The notes beneath the pieces were generated by a model, which was given only the letters and a program-made list of their open reading frames with translations, was not told the origin of the DNA and did no database searches. From the NCBI RefSeq assembly GCF_029531845.1, contig NZ_JAMBPV010000002.1, positions 248,001 to 312,000 on the forward strand: DNA of 64,000 nucleotides. The letters run 5' to 3'. This document shows, in pieces, positions 1 through 8,449 of the stretch (within the stretch, counting starts at the first letter, position 1; every line of letters begins with the position of its first letter). This DNA comes from Staphylococcus equorum. GTDB lineage: Bacteria > Bacillota > Bacilli > Staphylococcales > Staphylococcaceae. A program made the translations under genes and the position numbers.

Positions 1-1788
1 ACTACCATAATATTGAATAGCAATTCTGTATAAGTTTTGACCATTAACTACATGCGATTGTTGTCCAGAGTTACTATTTGCTTGTTCGCTATCTTGGTTG
101 TTAGTTGTTTGTGATTGGTCTGAAGATGAATTGCTTTGAGCGTTAGATTGATCACTTTGTTGATCTTGACCGCTTTGACTGTTTTGTTCGCTTTGACCTT
201 GACTATTTTGCGTACTATTTGTTGCATCTTGTGAACTATTGCTAGCTGCACCAGAATTAGCATCACTATTTGCTTGATCAGAATTAGCATCACTATTTGC
301 TTGATCAGAATTAGCATCACTATTTGCTTGATTAGAACTAGCGTCACTGTTTGCTTGGTCAGAGTTTTCGCTATCAGAATTAGCAGAATCTGAACTACTA
401 TTGCTGTCTTCTGAGTTTGCAGATGAGTTGTCTTTATCTTCATCTTTATTGGCTTTATCATCTTCTGATTTTTTATCTTCGTCTTTATCTTTTTCAGAAT
501 CAGATTTACTATCTTTATTATCAGCTACTTTTTTGTCATCGCTATTTTTGTCATCACCGTCATCGCCAGTTAAAGCCATACCGCCGAAAATAGCAATTGC
601 AGCTAATATTAATATCGCAGCTAATATTGGTAATAATTTACCTAATAAACCGCCTTTTTTCTTTTTCTTATTATCATCGTCATTGTTATCGCCGTTATTA
701 CCGTCGCCGCCATTACCATTACCGCCGTTGCCATTTCCACCGCCAGCTTTAGAATGTGCAGTGGCAGCGCCTGTTCCGGCAGCTGCTGCGCCACCAGCTA
801 CAGCAGCACCTTTTTTCTTAGAACCATTCTTTTCTTTGCTCTTTTCATTTTTTTCTTTATCTTGTGTTTCGTTTTCGCTGTGATTATCTTTATTATCTTT
901 GTTGCCTTTATGTTTGCCAGCAGCATAAGCACCTGCGCCAGTAGCAGCAGCGGCACCACCAGCTACGGCAGCGCCTTTTTTCTTAGAACCTTTTTTATCT
1001 TGCTCTTCTTTATCAAGTTCACTTTTATTTTGATCTGATTCTTTATTGTCATTCTCTTGGCTGTTATCTTGCTTATGTTCATCTTTATTATCACTATGCT
1101 TGCCAGCAGCATAAGCACCTGCACCAGTAGCGGCAGCGGCACCTCCAGTTACAGCAGCGCCTTTTTTCTTAGAACTATTGTTATCATTTTCAGAATGCGG
1201 AGCATCATCTGATTTGTCTACTTGTTCGTTATCTGAGTTGTTGATATTTTGTTCATTATCATTTAAGTCATTTTGTGAATCTTTATTATCATTGTGCTTG
1301 CTAGTAGCATATGCACCTGCACCAGTTGCAGCAGCACCACCAGCTACAGCAGCGCCTTTCTTATTAGATCCACTATCTTTTTGCGATTCAATGTTTTCAT
1401 TAGAATCATTTTGGTCTTCTTTTGTATTTTGATTATTTGTAGATCCATGGTTTAAATCATTGTTCTTCGAAGGATCTTTTGTTGTGTTATTATTATCAAA
1501 ATCTGATTCTGATGAATTAGTATCTTGTGGTGATTGATTTTCGCCTTGAACATCATCGTTGCCTTGTTCAGACTCGTTGTTTGGATTTTGATTTGTTGCT
1601 GTATCACGTCTGCGCTGTCTTCTTTGAGCGTTTCTAGGAGGGAATTGTTCGTCTGATTTATCAGAAACTTCCTCTTTTACGTTGTCAACTGAATCGTTAA
1701 CGGAATCCTTTGCATTGTCTTGATGTTCTTTTGGATCAATGGATTGACGATTTTTTTCAAAATCATCTTTAAAATTGTTGTTAGACAA
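1..1788 (-). CDS. ebpS: Elastin-binding protein EbpS, LysM surface protein (3' end outside window)
   Basis: Cell-surface protein that in S. aureus binds elastin and is anchored by a membrane helix and a C-terminal LysM domain. I start it at a TTG (1788-1786) 8 nt after GAGGAAGG; this gives MSNNNFKDDFEK, matching the S. aureus N-terminus as I recall it. Two in-frame ATGs at 1797-1792 sit too close to the SD. Visible order: charged N-terminal region with a basic RRQRRR patch, four KKGAAV-GG-rich modules (nt ~1370-770), a lysine cluster and hydrophobic helix (~nt 640-570), a Ser/Asp/Asn/Gln linker with 27-nt tandem repeats, and the beginning of LysM (NLYRIAIQYYGS). 596 residues are visible; the whole S. 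aureus protein has about 486. The C-terminal ~30 residues lie beyond the edge. Confidence 0.9.
   Translation of the reverse strand, partial: MSNNNFKDDFEKNRQSIDPKEHQDNAKDSVNDSVDNVKEEVSDKSDEQFPPRNAQRRQRRRDTATNQNPNNESEQGNDDVQGENQSPQDTNSSESDFDNNNTTKDPSKNNDLNHGSTNNQNTKEDQNDSNENIESQKDSGSNKKGAAVAGGAAATGAGAYATSKHNDNKDSQNDLNDNEQNINNSDNEQVDKSDDAPHSENDNNSSKKKGAAVTGGAAAATGAGAYAAGKHSDNKDEHKQDNSQENDNKESDQNKSELDKEEQDKKGSKKKGAAVAGGAAAATGAGAYAAGKHKGNKDNKDNHSENETQDKEKNEKSKEKNGSKKKGAAVAGGAAAAGTGAATAHSKAGGGNGNGGNGNGGDGNNGDNNDDDNKKKKKGGLLGKLLPILAAILILAAIAIFGGMALTGDDGDDKNSDDKKVADNKDSKSDSEKDKDEDKKSEDDKANKDEDKDNSSANSEDSNSSSDSANSDSENSDQANSDASSNQANSDANSDQANSDANSDQANSDANSGAASNSSQDATNSTQNSQGQSEQNSQSGQDQQSDQSNAQSNSSSDQSQTTNNQDSEQANSNSGQQSHVVNGQNLYRIAIQYYGS
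253..360 (-). repeat. 27-nt tandem repeat in ebpS linker (four units)
   Basis: Four consecutive 27-nt units (253-279, 280-306, 307-333, 334-360). The first three are virtually identical and the fourth has diverged. Each encodes the nonapeptide DQANSDANS or a variant, in frame with ebpS. This is a length-variable coding repeat in the wall-spanning linker. Confidence 0.9.
765..1370 (-). repeat. Four KKGAAV/Gly-Ala modules within ebpS
   Basis: Four copies of a module of the form KKKGAAVAGGAAAATGAGAY, near 1370-1300, 1165-1105, 985-915 and 815-765, are separated by acidic Asn/Lys/Glu spacers. From memory, S. aureus EbpS has two related modules (KKGAAIGAGTAG), so this protein has an expanded set. 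Confidence 0.8.
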
Positions 1789-1875
1789 ATTCATCATCCT
1801 TCCTCGTTTTAATTTAAGTATATACTGTTATACCCTAAAAATAAGTAAATATGTATAACTTTTTATGCAAAAAAT

Positions 1876-1891
1876 TACTATTAAACTAGTA
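1876..1891 (-). terminator. Weak terminator after recQ
   Basis: Short stem TACTA/TAGTA followed on the minus strand by ATTTTTTG, 50 nt downstream of the recQ stop. The 5-bp stem is weak, so this is tentative. Confidence 0.35.
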
Positions 1892-1942
1892 TATATGTAG
1901 CATTATAGCTTGTTTGAAAAAGTGAAGTAAAGTATTTGTCTA

Positions 1943-3322
1943 TTATTTAAACAAATTTTGTATTTTTTCATTAAAATCCATTTTTCTTTTTACTTTTTTT
2001 CTATTAATTATATTAATTGCATTTAAATAAGAATCATTATCACAGCATTGTTCAGGCCTTTCACTTAATGTTTCACCAAAGAATTCCATCATATATGTGC
2101 GTCGGCATTGATCTAGATTTTTGTACCCCAGCATACGTATATAACCTTGACGTTTTCGTTGGTATGTCCTGTCGAATATCGTGCGCAGTTCAGTAAATGA
2201 GTAATAGCTATTTAGAATTTCAAGTATTTCTAATTTATCTGGAGTTACAAAGGCACCTATTTCAAAGGCGTCTACATCCTCAGTGGTCATCATATCCGTA
2301 AATAATAGCGTTTCTAGTAAAAAACTATCATCAGGTTGAAATAGACTAATTGCTTGACTGTTTGCCCCATCACGACCAGCACGTCCAATTTCTTGCATAT
2401 AGTTGGATGGACTTGTCGATAAGTGAAAATGAAAAATCGTACGAATATCTTTTTTATTAATGCCCATCCCAAACGCACTGGTTGCCACAATGATCGGTAT
2501 TTCATTGTTTAAAAATTGATGCTGAACTGTGTGTCGCTCTTGATAGGATAAATCTCCGTGATAAATTCCTGTTAAAAAACCATAGTTATATATTTCTTTT
2601 GCTAAAGTAAGGCATACTTTTTTAGAAGAAACATATATAATTGTAGGCCCTGAACTTTCTAATGCTGGAAGTAACCATTTTAATTTGGCTTCATCATCTG
2701 CGAAATTTTTATGAGTTAAAGAAATATTGTTTCTATTCATACTCGTTTTAATGACATGAAAAGCCTTTTTTAACATAGTATTTAAATCATAAGTTAAATA
2801 ATTTGGCGCTGTTGCAGTCAGAGCAAGCACAGTTGCTGTCGAGAAACGCTCGATAATTTTACCTATAAGTGCATAATGAGGTCTGAAATCATATCCCCAT
2901 TCTGATAAGCAATGTGCTTCATCTAATACAATCATCCCGATATTCAAATTCTTTATGAGTTTAAAATTTTGTGGTTGTAGTATAAATTCTGGACTTAAAT
3001 AGATAAATCGACTTTTTGTCAGGGCTTCAATATTTCTTTTTCTCTCATTTTCATCCATACCTGAATGAATGCAACAAACATGATGTTCGCCATGTAGTTT
3101 GAGTTGCATGACTTGGTCATCCATCAAAGAAATGAGCGGTGAGATGATAAGTGTCGGTTGTTGACGTATATAAGTTGGTAATTGATAACAAAGGCTTTTA
3201 CCACTTCCTGTAGGTAAAATACCTAGTGTATCTTCATGGTTCAGTACGCTTTCTATAATCTCTTGTTGACCAGGTTTAAAAGTCTCAAAGCCAAACCACT
3301 TTTTTAGCTCATGCTGTAACAT
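1943..3322 (-). CDS. recQ: Short RecQ-type ATP-dependent DNA helicase
   Basis: 3'-5' superfamily 2 DNA helicase acting in repair and recombination. 459 aa from ATG 3322, which follows GAGAGGGGTG by 6 nt; an in-frame GTG at 3331 lies inside the SD and is rejected. Walker A LPTGSGKS near residues 36-43, DEAH box (VLDEAHCLSEWG), SALTATAP-like motif III (LALTATAP) and motif VI (QEIGRAGRDG) are all visible. The C-terminus keeps a remnant zinc region (CRR, then CCDND) but has no HRDC domain, as in the short Bacillus RecS-type enzymes. It overlaps the 3' end of ypbB by 14 nt, so the two are translationally coupled. Confidence 0.93.
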   Translation of the reverse strand: MLQHELKKWFGFETFKPGQQEIIESVLNHEDTLGILPTGSGKSLCYQLPTYIRQQPTLIISPLISLMDDQVMQLKLHGEHHVCCIHSGMDENERKRNIEALTKSRFIYLSPEFILQPQNFKLIKNLNIGMIVLDEAHCLSEWGYDFRPHYALIGKIIERFSTATVLALTATAPNYLTYDLNTMLKKAFHVIKTSMNRNNISLTHKNFADDEAKLKWLLPALESSGPTIIYVSSKKVCLTLAKEIYNYGFLTGIYHGDLSYQERHTVQHQFLNNEIPIIVATSAFGMGINKKDIRTIFHFHLSTSPSNYMQEIGRAGRDGANSQAISLFQPDDSFLLETLLFTDMMTTEDVDAFEIGAFVTPDKLEILEILNSYYSFTELRTIFDRTYQRKRQGYIRMLGYKNLDQCRRTYMMEFFGETLSERPEQCCDNDSYLNAINIINRKKVKRKMDFNEKIQNLFK

Positions 3323-4274
3323 TGATTTCACCCCTCTCTATTCCAACAATAATCAATTTTAATTCAAAATAGCTGAGGTCAGAAAATATTTCTTTATAAT
3401 TGCGTAACCTTTCGCTACGATTTAAAATATAATAAGTTATGAATTCTAAATAAGTTGAATGCGTTAAAAAATCTTCATAATTTGATATGTAGCCTTTAAT
3501 AAATAACTCTAAAATATGGTCTTCTATCGTATTAGGTTTAACGTTTTGCTGTGCTGCGAGTTGTTCGAAGTTTAACCCATTTTGTAAACCAACATAGGTT
3601 TGTTCTGTTTTATTTAATAATGATGGTAAAACAATAAGTTTGTTCAACAATGGATAGTTAGATTCGTTCTCAATCTCGTGCATTAATGTGACTAAATCTG
3701 TTAATTCTAATTCAAACAAACGTTCTTGCGGTATGTCCTCTATTAAACTGACTTGTTGTCGTGTATACATACTTTCTTCAAAACCTTGTAAATAATAGTG
3801 AATATAAATTGCATTATTTTTATTCAGCATAGATTGGAATAATGTCGAAAGTTCTTCAATGAATTGATCTTGTAAATGATTGTTGAAAATTTCCTTATAT
3901 ACAAATTTAACTTGTTGGTGTACAGTACTATGTTGAGTAACAGGTACGAATTGATAGACCTTATGCTGTGTATTAGATAGGGTCTGAGTTAATAATTGTA
4001 TGGCTTTAAATGTGTTGGTTAAACTATCGAATGTATGTCGGGGATGATTAGCGATATTTTGATAGTTATTATTTGGATTATTCAATTGATTGAAATATCG
4101 CTCAAAGGACTGATATTTCAAGTTAGGCATGCTGTGATATAATGACAAGAGTTGTTGACTACAGGCGTCAAAAAAGGTTTGATGTGACTTTTTCCCTGTG
4201 ATAATATTAAATATACTTTTTTCAGTTTTGTAATTGTGTGCATGTGTTTGTGCAAATTGGATTATATTATACAT
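3309..4274 (-). CDS. ypbB: YpbB-like helix-turn-helix protein, RecQ partner
   Basis: 321-aa protein encoded directly upstream of and overlapping recQ, as in other Bacillales. The C-terminal part (about residues 225-290: FEQLAAQQNVKPNTIEDHIL) is the helix-turn-helix found C-terminally in some RecQ helicases, so it may supply in trans a module that the short RecQ lacks (inference). The rest is helical with no catalytic motif that I recognise. Start ATG 4274 has GAGGGAG 5 nt upstream. Confidence 0.8.
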   Translation of the reverse strand: MYNIIQFAQTHAHNYKTEKSIFNIITGKKSHQTFFDACSQQLLSLYHSMPNLKYQSFERYFNQLNNPNNNYQNIANHPRHTFDSLTNTFKAIQLLTQTLSNTQHKVYQFVPVTQHSTVHQQVKFVYKEIFNNHLQDQFIEELSTLFQSMLNKNNAIYIHYYLQGFEESMYTRQQVSLIEDIPQERLFELELTDLVTLMHEIENESNYPLLNKLIVLPSLLNKTEQTYVGLQNGLNFEQLAAQQNVKPNTIEDHILELFIKGYISNYEDFLTHSTYLEFITYYILNRSERLRNYKEIFSDLSYFELKLIIVGIERGEINVTA

Positions 4275-4320
4275 GTTTACTCCCTCATTCTATAAAACGA
4301 AAACATTTGAAAAATCTTAA

Positions 4321-4632
<312 letters not shown>

Positions 4633-4746
4633 AAGCAAGTTTGGTTCCATACAAATAAGTATGAGGTTTATACTTAATAATATATAATAAGCGTTTGCCT
4701 AGATAGATTGATTACTAACTATAATTGCTAATGGGCACGTTTAAGG

Positions 4747-4784
4747 TTAGCGTGTTCACATTGCATGGAACATGCTAATTTTTA
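4747..4784 (+). terminator. fer terminator
   Basis: Stem TTAGCGTGTTC / GAACATGCTAA (one G-T pair) followed by TTTTTAT, 115 nt after the fer stop. Confidence 0.7.
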
Positions 4785-4812
4785 TGCCTAAGATATTAGT
4801 TAATTAAAATAT

Positions 4813-4861
4813 AAAAACAGGGTGATTTCTGTATTGTTTCAATAGAAATCGCCCTGTTTTT
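4813..4861. terminator. Bidirectional terminator between fer and ribU
   Basis: Long stem AAAACAGGGTGATTTCT / AGAAATCGCCCTGTTTT with one mismatch. A-runs and T-runs on both sides let it stop fer read-through and ribU transcripts arriving from the other strand. Confidence 0.85.
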
Positions 4862-4900
4862 ATATTTATCTGAGTGTTAATCCCTCAGGTATTTTAAAAT

Positions 4901-5446
4901 TTATTTTGGTAGTACATTTTTTAAACGTTTAAATAAAATAATGAATACTATAGAAATAATAGCGCCTTTAATAATGTTGAATGGAATAACGCCAGATACA
5001 ATGACAATTTTAACGTTTTCTACAACATTAGATAAATTCATAATCATGCCATATAAAGGTAACAACACAAAGTAGTTTAAGATACTTAAAATAATTGTCA
5101 TCACTATTGTTGCTACAGTAAGACCTATGATTTGTGATTTAAGGTTATATTTGTTTTTAGTGACATAATAAGCTGTTACTAAAAAACTAGATGCTGCTAA
5201 AAAGTTAGCAACTGGACCAACTGGATCTCCAAGATTGAATAAAAAGTTCAATAAATTTTTGATGAATTCTACAATGATACCAGCAATTGGACCGAGCGTG
5301 AATGTAGCTAATAATGCAGGGACATCACTAAAGTCTAAAGTTAAATAAGGCGGTAAAAATGGTATTGGAAATTTTATAAACATCAATATAAAAGAAACCG
5401 CACTTAACATGCTTATCGTAATAAGTTGTTTTGTTTGTTGTTGCAT
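4901..5446 (-). CDS. ribU: Riboflavin ECF transporter S component
   Basis: 181-aa integral membrane substrate-binding component that works with the shared ECF module (EcfA, EcfA', EcfT, encoded elsewhere) to import riboflavin. About six hydrophobic segments; motifs LPPYLTLDFSDVPAL and GPVAGIIVEFIKN-like (GPIAGIIVEFIKNLLNFLF) are typical of RibU. Start ATG 5446, SD AAGGAGAT 9 nt upstream. The FMN riboswitch in its leader strongly supports the substrate assignment. Confidence 0.93.
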   Translation of the reverse strand: MQQQTKQLITISMLSAVSFILMFIKFPIPFLPPYLTLDFSDVPALLATFTLGPIAGIIVEFIKNLLNFLFNLGDPVGPVANFLAASSFLVTAYYVTKNKYNLKSQIIGLTVATIVMTIILSILNYFVLLPLYGMIMNLSNVVENVKIVIVSGVIPFNIIKGAIISIVFIILFKRLKNVLPK

Positions 5447-5453
5447 ATTAAAT

Positions 5454-5515
5454 TATCTCCTTCCATTCATCTTTCATCGAATAGGAGGATCTAACAGCAC
5501 AACAAATAACCCTCC
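5454..5515 (-). promoter_or_regulatory. Expression platform of the ribU FMN riboswitch
   Basis: After the aptamer the mRNA carries GGAGGG (5515-5510), then TCCTCCT (5489-5483), then the ribU SD GGAAGGAG (around 5462-5455). The middle pyrimidine block can pair with either purine block, which fits SD sequestration when FMN is bound. No U-run terminator is present here, so control is probably translational. Confidence 0.6.
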
Positions 5516-5643
5516 ATCTTCTCCCATCCAGACTTTACTGTCGGCTCTAGATTTTCACTAGATCAGCCATTTATTTAAATGAAAATAAATGGGTCGCAGG
5601 CTTTGATTACTGCCGGTTGGGAATTGCACCCTACCCCGAAGAT
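5516..5643 (-). ncRNA. FMN riboswitch (RFN element)
   Basis: The minus strand shows the conserved RFN blocks in order: ATCTTCGGGGTAGGGTGCAA, TTCCCAACCGGCAGTAATCA, AAGCCTGCGACCC, a variable stem, then GATCTAGTG...GAGCCGACAG and AAAGTCTGGATGGGAGAAGA. ATCTTC and GAAGAT at the ends form P1. It lies directly upstream of ribU. Confidence 0.97.
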
Positions 5644-5721
5644 GAATATCTTAAATTTTATAAATATATCATAGCTTATTACTCAGGTAAAAACAATACA
5701 ATTGCTCTAAATATGCTGAAA

Positions 5722-5738
5722 AGAGGTTAAAAGCCTCT
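5722..5738 (-). terminator. Weak terminator after srrB
   Basis: Minus strand AGAGG-CTTTTAA-CCTCT followed by TTTTC, about 95 nt after the srrB stop. Short stem, so only moderately likely. Confidence 0.4.
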
Positions 5739-5831
5739 GAATCATTAAAAATATACACCTTTCAGTAAATCCATAAGTCTTTATATTAATATTTGATGAG
5801 TTTAGTTGAAGTAGTAACACACAAGTGTTAC

Positions 5832-7610
5832 CTATAATGTTTCATTATTTGCTAACTTTGGTAATTTGATAATAAAGGTTGTTCCCTTGCCTAGTTTACT
5901 TTTAACACCAATATTACCACCGTGTTCGTCTACAATCATGCGACATATAAATAAACCTAGGCCTGTACCCTGTTTGCCACGTTTACGAGAGGAATCAACT
6001 TTATAAAACCGTTCGAACACTTGTTGTAGATGCTCTGGTGCAATACCAGAACCTGTGTCTGTAATATATAATATATTTTCTGTCTTTGACTCTCCGTAAC
6101 TAATAGTGATGGCATCTCCTGGTTCGGTATACCTTGTCGCATTGTCAATCAAATTAGTTAAGACTTGTTCAATTCGATCTAAGTCATAGTACCATAGCTG
6201 TTCATGCGTATTTGGATTTAAATTGATGCTTAAACCTAAGCTCTCTGCATGACTTTGATATTTTTGTTGCATTTTATTTAGTAATGTATCAATAGGCTGC
6301 ACAGATTTTTCTACTGTTAGACCCTCAGCATCCATACGTGCAACACTGAGAAGCTCATTTACGAGTCGATTTAAGCGTTTTGTTTCATCCAGTACAATAG
6401 ATAGTGATTCATGTATTTCATCGGGCTCTGTAACAATTCCATCCACAATAGACTCAGTATAACCTTGTAACAATGAAATAGGAGTACGTAATTCATGAGA
6501 AACGTTAGCAATAAAATCTTTTTTCATTTGGTCTATGTTATGTTCGTTTGTCATATCACGAATGATAGCTACGATACCACTACGACCATCTGGTTGAATT
6601 TGATCAATATAACTCGTTATTATTACTAAATAACGTGTATTTATTTCATATTCTTCAAATTGTGTTTGCTTATTTTTGAAAGTACGTTCATTTTGTTTAT
6701 CAAGCTTTTTCAGTTCAGGTTCATCAAGTATTTGAAGTGTGTTTTGAGCCATTGTATTAGAAATAATAATTTCTTTTTTGTCATTATAACCCAATACACC
6801 TTCAATCATAGAATTGATTAAACTATCACGAATATTTTTAGAAGATGACAAGGCATCTATATGTTGTTGGATTTCAGAGCTCATCGTATTAAATGTACGA
6901 GATAATTCACCAATTTCATCACGCGTATTGACGGGTACGACTTGAGCATAATCCCCTTTTGAAACTTTCAAGGCTTGTGTTCGTAAATTTCGTAACGGTT
7001 TTGTTATACGAGATGATAAGAAAAAGGCAAAAACAGTAGTTATAGCTAAGAAGATAATAGCGATAATTAAGATTATAACAGTAATAACATTATTGGTTTC
7101 TTCAATTGTTTTTAAATCTTGATAAATAAATACGCCACTGTAGCTATTATTTTGATTATTATCTTGTTCAGTTAAATTTTTAGAAGGATAACCAATTAAC
7201 ACATAAGTTCGCTGTTGCCCATTAATTTTGACAGTAACGTGTTCTGAAATTTGTTTTCCTTTATCAAACACTTGATTATAATCTTTATTGTTTTTAATTT
7301 CTTTGAACATCTTGTCTTTGATTTTATCTTTATGTTGGCTCACCATATGTTTATCATTCATAATAATAAGTCCGTCTGGGTTTTCTATCAATTTACGACT
7401 ATACTCAATAGCTGTAACTTTGTCATCTGCACTTTCCACCAATTGACTGATACGCTGCGCATCTTTGAGTAATGAATCTTCGGTTTCTTGCGTGAAATAG
7501 GACTGAATAAATGTTATTAATGCAGCACTAAGTAAAATTAAAACTGTCGTTACTATTAAAATAATAGTTAACCACAGTTTTATTACTACGTTATTTAGCC
7601 GATTCATCAT
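5832..7610 (-). CDS. srrB: Sensor histidine kinase SrrB (ResE family)
   Basis: Membrane sensor kinase of the staphylococcal respiratory response system; phosphorylates SrrA in response to respiratory or redox state. 592 aa: TM1 about residues 10-33, extracytoplasmic domain to ~175, TM2 ~175-198, HAMP (LSSRITKPLRNLRTQ), PAS-like region, DHp with the phospho-His in VSHELRTP (~370), and ATPase boxes N (NLIDNATRY), G1 (DTGSGI), F (FERFYKVD) and G2 (GTGLGLF). Overlaps srrA by 20 nt. Only one Cys occurs (LFICRM); the two cysteines I recall in the S. aureus ATP-binding domain are Asn/Thr and Tyr here (see findings). Confidence 0.95.
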   Translation of the reverse strand: MMNRLNNVVIKLWLTIILIVTTVLILLSAALITFIQSYFTQETEDSLLKDAQRISQLVESADDKVTAIEYSRKLIENPDGLIIMNDKHMVSQHKDKIKDKMFKEIKNNKDYNQVFDKGKQISEHVTVKINGQQRTYVLIGYPSKNLTEQDNNQNNSYSGVFIYQDLKTIEETNNVITVIILIIAIIFLAITTVFAFFLSSRITKPLRNLRTQALKVSKGDYAQVVPVNTRDEIGELSRTFNTMSSEIQQHIDALSSSKNIRDSLINSMIEGVLGYNDKKEIIISNTMAQNTLQILDEPELKKLDKQNERTFKNKQTQFEEYEINTRYLVIITSYIDQIQPDGRSGIVAIIRDMTNEHNIDQMKKDFIANVSHELRTPISLLQGYTESIVDGIVTEPDEIHESLSIVLDETKRLNRLVNELLSVARMDAEGLTVEKSVQPIDTLLNKMQQKYQSHAESLGLSINLNPNTHEQLWYYDLDRIEQVLTNLIDNATRYTEPGDAITISYGESKTENILYITDTGSGIAPEHLQQVFERFYKVDSSRKRGKQGTGLGLFICRMIVDEHGGNIGVKSKLGKGTTFIIKLPKLANNETL

Positions 7611-8316
7611 TAGATTTAACCTCGAATTTATAACCGACGCCCCAAACAGTTTGAATCATTTGAGCTGCTGCATCAGATACTCGATTTAACTTTTCTCTTA
7701 AACGTTTAACGTGAGTATCTACAGTACGCAAGTCACCGTAGAATTCATAATGCCATACTTCTTTTAGAAGCTGTTCACGATCAAAGACTTTGTTAGGTGT
7801 TTTAGCTAGAAATATTAATAATTCATATTCTTTTGGTGTTAAATTAACTTGATTATCATCTGCTAATACTCTGTGTGCGTCGTTGTCAATGACAAGATGA
7901 TTGAATTCAATTAAATCACGCGCATGAGGTTCACTTTGTTCTGTATGCGCCACTTGTGTACGTCTTAACAACGCTTTGACACGTAATACCACTTCACGAG
8001 GTGAAAATGGTTTCACGATATAATCGTCTGCACCAGATTCGAATCCTTCTACCCTATTTGTTTCTTCACCTTTAGCAGTTAACATAATAATTGGTGTTTC
8101 TTTGTGTTCTCTGAGTCGTGAAGCTACAGTGATGCCATCCATCTCTGGAAGCATAAGATCTAATAATATACATGAATAATCATGTTCCATCGCCATTTTA
8201 TACGCTTCATTACCATCACTTGCTTCATGTATCTCAAAAGATTCTCTTTCAAGGTATAATTTTAATAATCTTCTGATTCGATCTTCATCATCTACGATAA
8301 GTATTTCATTTGACAT
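7591..8316 (-). CDS. srrA: Response regulator SrrA (ResD family)
   Basis: OmpR/PhoB-type regulator of 241 aa, cytosolic, paired with SrrB to control respiration, fermentation and virulence genes under low oxygen. Receiver domain: acidic pocket DDEDR near residue 9, phospho-acceptor Asp in LLDLMLPEMDG (~53), conserved Lys in KPFSP (~102). C-terminal winged helix (LTPKEYELLIFLAK ... TVDTHVKRLREKL). SD GGAGGTA precedes ATG 8316. A promoter with nested inverted repeats lies upstream. Confidence 0.96.
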   Translation of the reverse strand: MSNEILIVDDEDRIRRLLKLYLERESFEIHEASDGNEAYKMAMEHDYSCILLDLMLPEMDGITVASRLREHKETPIIMLTAKGEETNRVEGFESGADDYIVKPFSPREVVLRVKALLRRTQVAHTEQSEPHARDLIEFNHLVIDNDAHRVLADDNQVNLTPKEYELLIFLAKTPNKVFDREQLLKEVWHYEFYGDLRTVDTHVKRLREKLNRVSDAAAQMIQTVWGVGYKFEVKSNDESAK

Positions 8317-8357
8317 ACATATGTACCTCCCACACTGCTAACTTTCAATTTAATCAC

Positions 8358-8440
8358 ATTATATCATACGTTTAGCAGGAAAAGTGACTACGAAGAAAAA
8401 GCTTGTGAAACTTTTCTCATGATTTAAATCATGCTAAACG
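8358..8440 (-). promoter_or_regulatory. srrA promoter region with inverted repeats
   Basis: Minus strand has a perfect -10 TATAAT (8363-8358). Around and upstream of it lie a 9-bp inverted repeat CGTTTAGCA / TGCTAAACG (8440-8432 and 8377-8369), GAAAAGT/ACTTTTC inside it, and the 16-bp perfect palindrome CATGATTTAAATCATG (8418-8433). This looks like an operator or structured leader rather than a terminator, since no U-run follows. Confidence 0.5.
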
Positions 8441-8449
8441 TAATAACAA

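Noticed and set aside
253..360. 27-nt repeats considered as a CRISPR array
   Set aside because: The units are directly adjacent without spacers and in frame with ebpS, so they are a coding tandem repeat.
48..1432. Several long open frames inside ebpS (48-461 minus; 401-883, 754-1038, 1178-1432 plus)
   Set aside because: They are shadows of the repetitive, low-complexity ebpS frame, with repeated Leu/Ser or Val/Leu/Ile composition and no SD. The real ebpS frame runs off the window edge.
3323..3331. GTG upstream start for recQ and similar extensions for scpA, nusB, lpdA, buk, bkdAB, argR, ispA and the 5-formyl-THF cyclo-ligase gene
   Set aside because: In each the extension begins within or ahead of the SD that serves an internal ATG, and the shorter product matches the known family N-terminus.
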